This document shows positions 1 to 11,284 of a stretch of 64,000 bases of DNA, in pieces. Numbering within the stretch: position 1 is the stretch's first letter; the number at the start of each line of letters is the position of its first letter. Under the pieces are notes generated by a model, which had not been told where the DNA came from, searched no databases, and saw only the letters and a program-made list of their open reading frames with translations. Source of the stretch: Brachyhypopomus gauderio (taxonomy: Eukaryota; Chordata; Actinopteri; Gymnotiformes; Hypopomidae); the NCBI RefSeq assembly GCF_052324685.1, contig NC_135214.1, forward strand, positions 2,054,317 through 2,118,316, written 5' to 3'. Position numbers and translations under genes: made by a program.

Positions 1-119
1 GTGTGTGTTTCTCACATCTCATAACGTTCAGTTCTGATCTCCTTGACCAGGTTCAGATAAAGATTCAGAGTGATGAGACAAACCCAAACCAGTGCACTCC
101 AGTCTGCAACACAAAACCA

Positions 120-380
120 CAACACAGCCATATAACACCCACAACAAAGCCAAACCACACCCACAAAAAAAGCTATACAACACCCACAACACAGCCAAAT
201 CACACCCACAAAAAAGCCATATAACACCCACAACACAGTTAAACCATACCCACAACACAGCAAAATCACACCCACAAAGAAGCCATATAACACCCACAAC
301 ACAGCTAAACCACACCCACAACACAGTCAGACCACACCCACAACACAGCCAAACCACACCCACAACACAGCTATATCACG
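120..380. repeat. Degenerate CACCCACAACACAGC minisatellite
   Basis: The stretch repeats a roughly 20-27 bp unit built on cacccacaacacagc followed by caaacca or tataa. It is A/C-rich on the plus strand and therefore open in several frames, which produces spurious repeated reading frames on both strands. No gene is supported here. Confidence 0.85.
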
Positions 381-519
381 TCAGGAAAACATTTACAGCC
401 GATGCAACAATGTTGACCAACCACATGTCTGAAAGGATGTGGCAAACAGACAATTTAACATGTCACGTTAACACAAACTCACCAAAATATGTTAACCACC
501 AGGCCTGAAAATCACAAAG

Positions 520-1300
520 CGTGCCCTCTGGGTGAGATTCTCCCTGTAGACACAGACAAAGAAGCAGCTGAAAAGGAGTCACTTAGCAAATATTCAATTA
601 TTTCATTCTATTCAATAAGAAAACGTTAAATCGACCCAAATTGTACGGTCATGAAAATGTTTACGAATGTTTGAGAGGTTGACGAGTACACTGACAAAAA
701 GGGGCACTGTCAGCAGATCTGTGGCTTAAAGGTTGACACACCGAGATTATCTACAGTGTACTATAAAGACCACATCAACAGCACAGCATTCTTAGTGGAG
801 CTGTTGTGACTGTCATTCTGTGTATGCTTTCAAAATATAAATCACTGGGCCCCCTAACTTGGAAATGTCAACAGAGAAAACTGGTTTGTAATTTAACCTT
901 TACATATGTTTATACTGATAAAGTATCATAAAACTGTCACATTAGGGGTTTTTCATCTCACTCACTCTCACATGCGCACAAAGGTGTTTCTCGTATTAAT
1001 GTCAATCACTCACCATTACATATGCAACACTGTCGAAGAAAGCTGCTATTGTCAAACTGAGTATCATTTTCTGAAAATAGAAGAGACAGTGACTGAATTT
1101 ATATTACAAATATAAACATTAGATATTAGAAATTAAAATAAAAAGATTAGATAGAATAATAATATGAAATAAAAGCACATTAAAAGAATACTCAAAGACA
1201 GCTGTGAAGAAAAATATAATTACATCATTACATGGGGGGGACTGCACTGTCTAAAACTTTATAGATAAAGTACCTGAGCCAAGGAGTTGTATCGACGAAG
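520..1300. other. AT-rich intergenic stretch, nothing recognised
   Basis: AT-rich sequence with short stop-laden frames. I see no exon, terminal inverted repeat or tandem array in it. Confidence 0.5.
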
Positions 1301-1311
1301 CAGCCATATTA

Positions 1312-1475
1312 CAAACAACATAAAAAGGCTGTAGAGAGAACAATATTTACAATTACAGCAAAGGAAAACCAGCACATGTACCAAAACGAAGATCCAGTAA
1401 ACCTGCTAATAGAGATGAATGTGCTGGCTACCATGCAATCAGAGAAAAGGTTCCAGTGGCTCTTTTCATAGCAAG
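1312..1475 (-). CDS. Possible terminal exon encoding a membrane segment
   Basis: On the minus strand a good acceptor (TTTCTTTACAG, ending at 1476) is followed by an open frame of about 54 codons ending in TAA. The frame contains Cys-x-x-Cys near its start and finishes with a strongly hydrophobic, aromatic-rich stretch (WYMCWFSFAVIVNIVLS) that would suit a last transmembrane helix followed by a Cys-Cys tail. I do not recognise the family. The open frame is short enough to be chance, and no upstream exon has been linked to it with certainty. The only other candidate on this strand is the CpG-island frame at 2787-2875. Confidence 0.22.
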
Positions 1476-1859
1476 GATCACATCCTGTAAAGAAAATAGA
1501 GAAATATCTGCATAAACAAGCAATAACAGGACATTACAATAACAGGACATAAAACATAAGAAGGAGACACCTATACACTGCACAGAAAGGATCACCTCTT
1601 ATTACCACTTTGAAATAAGGGCCTTCTATATATCTAAATCTACCTATAGGATTTCTATAGGAGACAGTGAAAATGTAGAATTACAGTTGCTCAATTTCAT
1701 GAGGGCAGAATGAGGAACAATAGTACAAATTACACAGGATGTGTTGCAATGCATTTCCATTTTTGCATAGGAGATACTGCATACAGGAAGAAGCATAACC
1801 AAGAAATTACAGTTTCCACTACACGGTCTCTGTAAGTAATGTGCACAACGACACTGACA

Positions 1860-2035
1860 GTCTGTACAACAGAGGCCTCAGCTCCTGAGAAGAAGCCATT
1901 TCTCAGTCTGTACATGTGTGGATACTGCTTGCCGGATGGCAGTACTTCAAAGAGGCGGTGTACAGGCGGTGTTGTGTCTCTCCTGATAAGATCAAGGCCT
2001 ATTGTGTGAAAAATGTATAAATGCCAGGATGGCAC
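1860..2035 (-). pseudogene. LINE reverse-transcriptase C-terminal remnant (possible)
   Basis: The minus-strand frame starting near 2035 contains a stretch (RRDTTPPVHRLFEVLPSGK, then RLRNGFFSGA) that resembles the basic tail found at the C terminus of fish LINE ORF2 proteins. It is short and has no flanking RT motifs. This is a family resemblance judged by eye. Confidence 0.3.
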
Positions 2036-2679
2036 TTAACCAAATCTCCGCCCACGAAACTGACCATTTATGTTCAAGATCACTCCGCTGAATGCATTTC
2101 CAAAGCAAAAGCGATACACTCTGGAAGAATACATTTGAAGACACAGCAAAGTCTGCCTAAGAAGGCTACTCAAAAAAAGAAACAACACAAACTACCTCTT
2201 TTCAGATGTATTGTACTTTATTGTACCTGTGTTAACACCTGATATAAACGTCATTTGTACACATGAGTGTTTTCACTGTGAGCCCAAGACATCAGGACAC
2301 TGCATCATTAAATGTGTATCCCTCTACCAACAGTATCAGCCGACACAAGTAACTGTCGCTGCCATATCGGTGTCTACATCAGTCCTCTGATGGACAGATG
2401 ATCCCTCTAAAGTAAAGAGCACTAAAGAGGAGTTCACTCTCTTTTGTCCTGCTAAAGCAGCAAGAATGTTGAACATCAAGTTAATTAACAACACTAACAG
2501 CACCGAACCAGTTTCCTCCGGTTCTGGCCGTGCATGCCAGTCATATGCCGTGTATTCTTCATCTAAAGAGCACGGACGGGCCCTGTTTTTATACATAACA
2601 CACAGATCTTGTAGAAATCCAATTTCTAGCAATTGCACATCTACAAATACATGACAGTGCGTTTCTCTAGCAACCTGTT

Positions 2680-3070
2680 GCTAAGCAGGCGCTATGGTAA
2701 CCACCCGGCTATGGGGGTTAGCCGATGTAGCTGGTCTTCTCTGAACCAAGATGAGCTCCGCAGCTAGCCGGCTAGCTAACTTACTTACACATCGATAGTC
2801 GTCTGAGTCTGCGACGAAGAAAGGGCAGCGGGAACTACTGTTACTGTCTGCCTGCGCCTGATGAACACCGTCCATACTCGCGGTGCATTTAGCCAGCCGG
2901 CTAATAACGTCTCGGGTTGCGCGCGTGCCGGATGAGCTCGCGCGCAGACGCGCTGACGAATACGGCGCGCGGGAAGGGTTAAAAAAAAAAACAAGACGAA
3001 ACGCAAATCAGTTGAGTCGACTCCGTCCTCGACTCGTCCTTGGGTGGCGGGGGTAAGGGGGGTCACAACA
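2680..3070. promoter_or_regulatory. CpG-rich candidate promoter
   Basis: GC content and CpG density rise sharply (gcgcgcgtgccggatgagct, cgcgcgcagacgcgctgacg) compared with the AT-rich flanks. This is typical of a vertebrate CpG-island promoter. A minus-strand ATG at 2875 opens a frame that reaches a consensus splice donor at 2788/2787 (TGT|GTAAGTAAG). Confidence 0.45.
2789..2875 (-). CDS. Possible first coding exon of an unidentified gene
   Basis: Within the CpG-rich block, a minus-strand ATG opens a 29-codon frame beginning MDGVHQAQADSNSSSRCPFF and ending at Tyr-Arg-Cys. It is followed at once by a strong donor, GTAAGTAAG. The product is Ser/Asp-rich with no signal peptide and no domain I recognise. 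If real, the gene runs left towards the window start. The possible membrane-segment exon near 1312-1475 lies on the same strand, but I cannot show they belong together. Confidence 0.28.
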
Positions 3071-3079
3071 AAGCGTTTG

Positions 3080-4450
3080 TCTGATAAAACTGATGTGATT
3101 ATCTTTACTTGAATGTTTACGCTAACGTAAAAGGGTTCAGTGGAGATGGTGGGGGACGGCGGCTGAGTTACTGCGACTGGGCACCACGATTTCTGTCAAC
3201 ACAAAGACAGAAAATAAAGCAGTTTCATTGTCTGTGGACCACTAGAAACTGTTATAGCTTAAGCACTTTTGTTATTTATAATGAGTACATATAATAAGCT
3301 ATTATTTGTTACTACTAATAAACCTAGCCACTAGTAATTTAATTACTATTTAATTTATACATTATTTAATTATACATTAAAGTGCAATAACTTTTATATT
3401 AAACAAATGTAAATGCATTCATTCATTTAGAAAGTACAAATATGATTATATATAGTGATGAATATAAGTGACGAAAGAAAGGAAGAATAGTAGATCTAAA
3501 GGCAATCATGTCTAATTCTTGATTAGAATATTCAATTCATTTTATAAAGTGTAATTCTAACATCTTTCATGCTTAACAGAGAGCTGGTATTGTTCATGGT
3601 TTCCTCCAGAACAACCTCCTACAGTTCTTACTTCAGTCCTAATTTGACCTAGTTTTGACTATTTGCCGCGTGAAATGCAACGTGTGCAATAAAATCATAT
3701 TCAATCACTGTTCTTTGCCATTTTTTCTGCAAGGTATATATAATTTGCGTAACATTTATCAATTATTTACCAACATATTAGCATGTTGCCCCTGAGGTAT
3801 GTATGTACTGGTACTGGTATGTACGTACTGTGATTTGTTGAATCATCATTCATTCTCAGATTGTTCTTTGAGGTTCTTCTGTCAGCAAATAGCGGCCAAC
3901 CCAAGGGCGTGGTGGGGGCGTGGCCAACCCAAGGGCGTGCTGGGGGGCGTGGCCACAGTGGGAACAATAGCGCAACATGAAATCTGCAAGATGGACTTTG
4001 GTTAAAAAAAAAGTGGCATCATGTTTTACTCAGTGCGGTTATCCAGATAACTCTTGCAACTGGTTTTTCACGTAACCTGAAAACTGTAAGCCTCTTGTAA
4101 AACGTAGAAAGTACATATGTTTATGTGCCTTGTAAACAACTAGACTGCCCTTTACTTCAGTATTTCAGAAAGCCTGCTGGTGATACTGACAATGTGCTCT
4201 GCAATTAATTTAATCAATAATGATATAACAAACTATTGAATTTTGGATTCTGTTTGTTTTATTTGAATTTTCCTTCTTTATGATAATATATATTACCTGC
4301 ATCAACACTGCTGCCATGTTTTCAGTAATGTTACAGTATATTTGCAGTAATGTTACAGCCAGTAAAAGACTTATGACTTGTTTAAGTGAAATACCTTTTG
4401 TAATGAATTTATGAATGAGAAAGGAGTGATAAAGCAAACGTATAGCTTAC
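3080..4450. other. AT-rich intergenic stretch with a short GC-rich duplication
   Basis: Mostly AT-rich. A unit of about 29 bp (ccaacccaagggcgtg plus a G-rich tail) is tandemly doubled near 3897-3955. No coding or mobile-element signature is visible. Confidence 0.45.
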
Positions 4451-4460
4451 AAAAGCTTGT

Positions 4461-4466
4461 TTTATT
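4461..4466 (-). terminator. Candidate mid1ip1 polyadenylation signal
   Basis: The minus strand reads AATAAA about 590 bases past the mid1ip1 stop codon. It is the first canonical hexamer I see downstream of that gene, which would give a 3' UTR of about 0.6 kb. Confidence 0.45.
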
Positions 4467-4987
4467 TTACAATAAAATTATTTCCAGTATAAAAATAATG
4501 TCAAATGCTTCGGACAAATAAACAACAAAGTGACAACAGAATCTCAAGGAACCCTTCATAATGTGTCAGGGTCTTTCCATTTCATAGATTCAGTTAGTTT
4601 CAGATCACTGGTCGGGAATTTACCCATACCTTCTCTATCAAACTAACTTTCTGCCTAAACAATACACAATAAATATAATATGAAACTCTTAAGGGTTTCG
4701 ATAGAGTTGACAGGGTCGTCAAAGAGCATTAACATCATAAGACTACAACAGTCTTCTGCCCACTCTCAGCATCGGATATTGTCCCCACCAACACACGTTT
4801 TACACATCATTTCAGCTAACGTAGAACGGAATCTGTGCAAATATGACAGTTTTTGGTCAATATTAAATATCACCATAAATAGCCAACTTCCCCTATCGAA
4901 CAGTCTCTTCGCCATGGACGTCAAAATGTCACAGTCTCTGGACGTCCCGCTCCCTGGAATGAGCCAGAGCTGATTTGGGGAGCAAGG

Positions 4988-5066
4988 GACCTTCACTGGC
5001 CCCAGCTTCACTGGCCCCAGCCTCACTGGCCCCGGCTTCACTGGCCCCAGCTTCACTGGCCCCAGC
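4988..5066 (-). repeat. 15-bp tandem repeat overlapping the mid1ip1 stop codon
   Basis: Five copies of ttcactggccccagc (plus strand). The copy nearest the gene encodes the last residues and stop of mid1ip1; the other four continue in the same frame into the 3' UTR. Because the unit is a multiple of three, every copy reads Ser-Trp-Gly-Gln-stop. Confidence 0.9.
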
Positions 5067-5511
5067 CGGCGATTCCGATTTCCTGCTTGTACCGGTTGGT
5101 CAGGTTGTTGGCTTGGCTGGTCAGCTTGCTCAGCACGCAGTGGAGCCCCTTCAGGTGGTACTGCAGGAGCTGCTCCAGGTCAACGTCCTCGCTGTCCGGT
5201 TCCGTGCGCGCCGTCTCGGTAACGAGATGTTTCTCCTTGGGCCTCTTCTCCTCGGCGCGGACGACGCCCCACTCGATGTCGTTGCGGATGGACTTGAGCT
5301 GGGTGTAGTAGGCGTACATGTCCGCCTCGGCCTCCTGCAGGTATCTGCCGGGCTCTCTCTCGCCCTGCCGCTTGTCGTCGTCCAGCGGCACGTCCCGCAG
5401 CAGGCTCGGCACCATCACCGTCTGGTCCATGTTGTTGACGGCGCCGATGAAGCGGTTCATGGCCGTGAACAGCGAGTTCTTGGGGATGTGAAGCTCCGGC
5501 ATCTGCATCAT
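5053..5511 (-). CDS. mid1ip1: MID1-interacting protein 1 (Spot14 family)
   Basis: Intronless coding frame of 152 aa. It belongs to the THRSP/MID1IP1 (Spot14-like) family: cytosolic regulators of lipogenesis that promote acetyl-CoA carboxylase polymerisation, and in MID1IP1's case bind the microtubule-associated ligase MID1. The family hallmark blocks are intact: AMNRFIGAVNNMDQTVMVPS (17-36) followed by LLRDVPL (37-43), the LKSIRNDIEWGV block (72-83), and the C-terminal LSKLTSQANNLTNRYKQEIG region (128-146) ahead of a final Trp-Gly. The middle is acidic and shorter than in mammals. The start is a double ATG in good context (CAAGATGATG). The last five codons sit in a tandem repeat. The gene lies near otc, as in human Xp11.4. 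Fish carry several paralogues, so which one this is stays open. Confidence 0.95.
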   Translation of the reverse strand: MMQMPELHIPKNSLFTAMNRFIGAVNNMDQTVMVPSLLRDVPLDDDKRQGEREPGRYLQEAEADMYAYYTQLKSIRNDIEWGVVRAEEKRPKEKHLVTETARTEPDSEDVDLEQLLQYHLKGLHCVLSKLTSQANNLTNRYKQEIGIAGWGQ

Positions 5512-5518
5512 CTTGACA

Positions 5519-5657
5519 CACGTGTCCGAGGAAGTTGAGTATTAAATATGGATTTGCTCCCAAGCAGACAAGCCGCTCTCTGTTTGGAGAGTTAAAGTGT
5601 ATCTCCCGTCTCTTTTGCCAGTTTCATCTGACTTCCACTTCCCTGCCGAACTTTTAT
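5519..5657 (-). promoter_or_regulatory. mid1ip1 5' leader with TATA-like and E-box elements
   Basis: Reading the minus strand towards the gene, an ATAAAAG motif (plus 5651-5657) lies about 140 bases before the ATG. A CACGTG E-box (plus 5519-5524) sits just ahead of the start codon. Placing the cap site about 30 bases after the TATA-like motif would put the E-box in the leader. The distances are seen; function is inferred. Confidence 0.35.
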
Positions 5658-5769
5658 GGTTTCGTGAAGGGGCGTGTTGCCAAAACCTGGTCGGTCCAGG
5701 TTATCTTGCCGTCCCGGATTCCGGGCGTGATCAGGCTGCATACTCACTTAAGATTGGACTGAAACTATG

Positions 5770-7530
5770 AAGGCGCAGTATGCAATGCCTACATGAAATG
5801 TTATTCTCTAAATACATTTACTGCCTACGTTTGTGTACAGTGTGTTAAAACGGACTTTCTATTTTTTCTGCACTTTAAGGCATCGTTCAGTCCTGATGAG
5901 CAGAAGAGAGTCTTGAAAGGAGATCGCACAACTCATGAATATTAATTCAAGATATGGTGCGACAATCTAAACCTATGAGCGCTCCTGGTTTCGTGTACAC
6001 CAGGCCCAATTGCTTCCTCTGCAGTCCAGAAACATTTGAATGCATTAGTAGTTGATGCACGATTTGAAGTCAGTTTCATGACTTTGGTTTATACCTTCAG
6101 TGCTGTTTGTTTTGTGTGTGTAAAAACAATAAAATTAGATTAGAAGCATCAATCCAAGAATTTTCTCATGTCCGCCAAAAAGTGACATTTAAAATGTAAT
6201 TCTTATTTAAGAGGGGCATGGATTAAGAGAACATACATCAGCAAGGAAGGTGGGGTAAATCAATACTCTAAAATATTAAGCTTTAAAGTCAGTGACAACA
6301 AAGACGAACACAGTGCAGAACACATAGTAAGGGCAGGGATGACTGATGGATTAACTTTTACATTTATAGTACCATAATTACACCTATTTAAGAAGCTACT
6401 TGAAGAATGATTATGACACAAGAGACATTCAGGGTTTGAATCAGGACTCAAATTAATTACTCATTCTCAAAACGTAAACAACTTCCATCCAAAGTCCAGG
6501 GCTTGAACTTAAACTATCCAATGTCTTGAAAGACATTGTTGATGTCTGTGTTTTTTTGCATTTTTTTAAACATGCACTTTCTTTTTGTTTTTATTTTTTG
6601 TCATTTTGCTGGGTGCATGTTCTGTTGAGTTGGCCTGTGATCTCAGTCCATCTGTGGCCACTACACACTGCTCAGTGTTTGAGACACAGAAGACCAGACC
6701 ATGGTAAACTTCAGTCTCTAAAGAATTTCAGCACATACTTAAGAGTCTCGTTGAGAAGTTTCAGGTATTATGAGAATGTCACAAAAGACAAAAAAACCTG
6801 TTCCACACCTTCTAGTCCTCCTCCTATTTTCAATCACTGCTTTCAGTTCCTTCTCCCCGTCTTATACTTGCAGGACAGCTTTTGTCAGAGTCAAGGTAGC
6901 CATATCAATGCAGACATGTTGAGTCCCTGAACACAGACCCGACCTTCTCCTTCTGAAGGACATCATATCTCACATGCTTTAATATCTAATTGCAGACACA
7001 AGGTGGATATTACAACTATCAGTAACACATTTTCCCTTTCAGTATTAAAGAATATCAGTCATATTCACTTCCTCAATTAGACACACAATTAGTTATAGCA
7101 AGATCAACAATATAGGATTACTTGCCACTGAGCTACATACTTACAAAAAGAAGTAACTTATCAGAAATAACAGTCAGATTGAATTAGAATAAAATAAGCG
7201 ATTACTTGTAAAAGATCACTTCTAATGTATAAACTTTAACAGAGGAAAATAGCACAAGACTACAGAACCTTTAACCCACATTGTTCTCAAGACTAAAAAA
7301 ATATGGAAAGCCCAAGAACTGCATAAGATTAACACACATTTATGAAGAGCACGTAACCAAGACCACAAGTGCTGGAATCTTCCAGATTCTGTCTTTATAC
7401 CATTCCACCCAGTGTGCTGATAACACCCCCTATAGGCTATAGAGAGAATGACTATAAAAGCATTGGTTTGTTTCTCAAGCCTAAGACATAGCTTTCATTT
7501 AAATGAATGGCTGAATATATAAGGAAATAA
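5770..7530. other. mid1ip1-otc intergenic region, nothing recognised
   Basis: AT-rich sequence between the mid1ip1 promoter and the otc 3' end. The frames here are short and unlike any protein I know. No tandem array or terminal inverted repeat is evident. Confidence 0.5.
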
Positions 7531-7540
7531 ATAGAACTCT

Positions 7541-7546
7541 TTTATT
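7541..7546 (-). terminator. Candidate otc polyadenylation signal
   Basis: AATAAA on the minus strand, about 190 bases past the otc stop codon and in AT-rich sequence, as expected for a vertebrate 3' end. Confidence 0.55.
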
Positions 7547-7735
7547 TGGGATTTTCAAGCTGAAATCTTCAAAATTTAATGTATATACATTGTATAGATT
7601 CAGTATAGACATTGCATTGAATTACTGGTGAAATAAAGGTAAATTAGAATGATTAAGTTCCTGAATTATGAAAGGAATTTGACTATGGTCCTGATGTTTC
7701 TTGCATGTTGTGGATTTCAGTTATATTTTGAAGCA

Positions 7736-7859
7736 TTACAGTTTAAGTTTGGGGGTCTGGGGTTTGTAGTCAGTTAAGATGGATGCCATGAGCCCCTACA
7801 GAGAAAAAGGACAGAAATAGGCAATTAGACAGCAATGCAAACAAACGCACGCACGCACA

Positions 7860-7944
<85 letters not shown>

Positions 7945-10119
7945 CCTCCCTCCCTCCCTCCCTCCCTCCAACCAGTCGTTACCATGATGGTCCATTTGCG
8001 GTTTTCTGCCTCTGGGAATACCAGCGAGCGTGACGAATAAAAGACCTCGTCATCCACTTCCTCCGATTTCCGTGGGAGACAGTGCAGGAACGTCCAATCA
8101 GGAGAGGCCACACTTCCAGTCTGAGGAACAGGGGCAGACAAGACCTGTCATGATTTTGCATCACCCAGCTGATTTCACTAATCAATTCCACATGCTGTGT
8201 TGAGCAAATCAGAAAGCAGCTGGAAGAGTGTCACTGGGAGGACATTTACTTTGTGAATCGCTGTCCACTTTTACTGAAGACTAACCCTATAGCAAAGTAA
8301 GACTAGTTAGACCATCTAACAAGATCAACACACATATGAATATCAACAAACACTGAAATTCTAAATAACAAATATTAAATGACAAAGTTTATCTTATAGA
8401 CTGGACGAGATCCTACATAATGTGCAAAAGACAGACAAAATATCACAAAGTTTATGTCTGAACCTGTCCACAAGAACTAATTTCAGCATTTTAATTAGGT
8501 GTATTAGGCATGTTCGGGTAAGAAAAGGTGTGTGATGGCATGTCTAAGCAATAGATAGCACACTTTAGCCAGGAGCACACTGCACCACTAAATATGCAAA
8601 TTTTTGCCTGACGAAAGAGACGTTCGGAGGGCGTAACCCCAGGCCCATTTACCTGCATAGTGATCTGGTAACCATGGAAATCTTTGAGCCGCTTTTTCTT
8701 CTCTTCTTCCTGACCCATGCTGATCCACGTGTCCGTCACCAGGACGTTACTGCCCCGTGCTGCCTCCATTGGCTCGGAGAAAAACTGCAGCTTGGTACCA
8801 AACTACAGTACACAACATATCCACACCATGATCACATGGATTTTATTTAAAAAAAAATATTAATAATAATAATAATACCATTTTTACACATGTATAAGAG
8901 ATCACTATAAGCAGTGGTCTATTACTATTGATTTATACCATATGTTTTTAGAGTAAATAAAAAATACTCGTCCGGTCACACCTGCTCAAAGAGATGCTGG
9001 GCCTCCTGAGTGACACTAGCATCTGGCTCATAACCCTGACGAGAAAGTGAAAAGGTCAAAGGTTGAATCAACATTTCATTTACTGCCTATTACATTGTGC
9101 ACATTGCCTATTACATTGTGCCACACACACATGCGCGCACACACGCCTGTACAGAAAGAAATGCTCAATAGCCCAGTGAACTTAGAAGCAGACCTTTGGT
9201 GTGGCTATTCTCAGATTGACACCCAGTTTGGCCAATGACATCATGAAGGAGTGCAGGACATTGTTTCCGTCACCTATCCAAGCCACCGTCAGGCCCCCCA
9301 GGGATCCATAGTGCTCCTGTAATAGAGAACAGAAGGTGAGGAGAACACCAATCACAAAGTGTAAATGGAAGTGTACAACTGTGTGGGTAGACGTGTGTAC
9401 CTGTAGTGTGAGGAGGTCAGCGAGTATCTGTATAGGATGATAAAGGTCCGACAGACCATTGATGATTGGTATAGATGCTTCCTGGTCCAGCTGCTCCAGA
9501 GTAGAATGACCGTACACTCGTGCTAACACGATATCCGTCAGACCAGAGAGCACTCTGCAGCAGGCAAAACCACGATGGTGCACAACAGATGGAGAAGACA
9601 GTGTTTGCTGCTAGTAGATATCCTGTGTAGGTCTGATACATGTGTGAGAATGTGTATCATATATTTGAACGGGTCTTTTTTTTTTTCAGACCTGGCTGTA
9701 TCCTTAATACTCTCATTGACTCCCAGATGAATATCTTGAGGGGTTAGGAAACACGGGTGACCTCCCAGCAGAGCGAACCCTGAACACACACAGAAATAGA
9801 AAGAGGGGGATGGAGGGTGGGAAGGGGAGAGAGAGGGAGAGACAGAAAGACAGAGACAGAGGGATGGAAAAAGAGAGTGAGGGAGGGAGGGAGGGGAAGA
9901 GAGAAAGTGAGGGATGGAGGAGAGAGAGAGAGGGTAGGGAGAGAGTGAGGGTCAGATGGAGAGAGGGAAAGAGGGAGGGAGAGATGGGTGCAGGGGTGTG
10001 AGAACACTAGTTCAAAAGAGTGAGAAACGGTGTGTAGCAGTTGTGCATTAGTTTGCTGTGTCCAGTATTCATTCTGCCCAGTGACCGTGTGTTACATTCA
10101 TATATCCAGCCACAACCAA

Positions 10120-10182
<63 letters not shown>

Positions 10183-10895
10183 CACACACTCACACACACA
10201 CCTACACACCTACCTACACACACACACACACACACACACCAATGTGCACCTGTTTCAGTAGACATACGGGTCCTGGTGCTTCTCTTCTCAAATATCATAG
10301 CAATAGATTTGCCTTGCAGCAGAGGAAGATACTAGAACATAATAATAATAATAATAAATCACTAGCAAAAAGCAAATCACGTGTATTTATATTAAATTAA
10401 GTGAGCATACTTGCACCGCACATAGTTTCATAGCAAGCTACGTGGTGGGCTGTCTCTGTCCACATGATGTAATTGTAATGTAAACTAGAATTAAACTGGG
10501 TGGGTACTGGGTCAGTTACCTGCCCCTCGTGCTTGATTCGATGTTTCAGATCCGCCGACACCCACAGTATGTGTTTAATCTCCTCGGGGTTGAAGTCTTT
10601 CAGTGTTAGAAAGCTGCGTCCTTTTAAATTGACCGAACCTAAACATGCTCTCCCCAGCCTAGGACCATAAATACGACAGATTATTCGTTAGGTAAGACAC
10701 ACCTGGATACCTTACAGCCACAGGTTCATCTGCACTGGCCAATCCACAGTGTCATAGAAGCGATGTTAATACAGCTAGTCAGCAGTAATGGCAGATATAA
10801 AACTGGCTTTTTATGAACACTTACGTAAAGTTCTTCGCTTGGTTGTACTGGACAGCTTTAACAGTGTGGAGGAACGTACTTCTGAGAGCCAACAT
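7736..10895 (-). CDS. otc: Ornithine carbamoyltransferase, mitochondrial (10 exons)
   Basis: Urea-cycle enzyme of the mitochondrial matrix that joins carbamoyl phosphate and ornithine to give citrulline. All ten exons read cleanly: 10825-10895, 10520-10658, 10250-10331, 9692-9779, 9401-9554, 9194-9316, 8982-9035, 8653-8802, 7983-8120, 7736-7795. Every junction is GT..AG and phases are consistent. Exons 2-10 have the lengths of the human gene (139, 82, 88, 154, 123, 54, 150, 138, 60); exon 1 is 71 rather than 77 coding bases. The product is 352 aa (human 354). The first ~40 residues hold Arg/Lys but no acidic residues, fitting a matrix-targeting leader. The carbamoyl-phosphate loop STRTR (88-92), the DIHLGVNES block, the DGNN motif and the ornithine-side HCLPRK (300-305) are all intact, so it should be an active enzyme. 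Confidence 0.98.
7861..7968. repeat. (CT)n/(CCCT)n microsatellite in otc intron 9
   Basis: About 40 CT dinucleotides followed by cctc tetramers, lying only 15 bases from the exon 9 donor at 7983/7982. Its length leaves the donor intact. Confidence 0.95.
9790..10008. repeat. Purine-rich GA tract in otc intron 3
   Basis: Around 200 bases of nearly pure A/G on the plus strand (gagagagggaga, gggagggaggga), beginning about 10 bases from the exon 4 acceptor. On the transcribed strand this gives otc a very long polypyrimidine tract. The long reading frames here come from the base bias. Confidence 0.85.
10119..10239. repeat. (CA)n microsatellite in otc intron 3
   Basis: Long CA array with a few cctacac interruptions, ending about 10 bases past the exon 3 donor (10250/10249). 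It gives spurious frames of repeated His-Thr or Val-Cys. Confidence 0.95.
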
Positions 10896-10949
10896 TGTAG
10901 TTATTGAATAGTTTATGATACAGTGTGAGGGGGGAAAATAACCACACGT

Positions 10950-11060
10950 GTTGTGTCGTCAGCCAAAGCGGGTGCGCGCGCGCCCTGGAAGCAAGCTGAT
11001 GACGTCACCACGACGCGAACGCTCGCGCTGAAGACCCGCCCTCGAGCTTCGACTTGATGA
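10950..11060 (-). promoter_or_regulatory. otc promoter: CpG-rich block with a full CRE
   Basis: A GC/CpG-rich patch stands just upstream of the otc start codon (10895). It contains the palindromic cAMP-response element TGACGTCA at 11000-11007, about 105 bases before the ATG, and a further tgatgacgct half-site near 11054. Hepatic OTC expression in mammals responds to cAMP, so the site is plausible. Its use here is inferred. Confidence 0.5.
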
Positions 11061-11284
11061 CGCTTTCACGGTTCTGGAAAGTCGCGTGAACATTATTTGC
11101 ATTATTTGACAGATTATTGGAAAGGCAATTTAATTTTTAAAAAACTATGCAAGTCGCAAAAAAAAAATGTTTGATTCCCTGACAATGACGAAGGGATTTA
11201 GATTTATATGGCCATTTATATCTAATATGGTCCTTCAAAATAAAGGTCTCGCAATAACGGCGGTATCTATTGCACGTCCCTATG

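Noticed and set aside
9810-10007. Arg/Glu-rich and Ser/Leu-rich frames on both strands
   Set aside because: They result from a GA tract in an otc intron.
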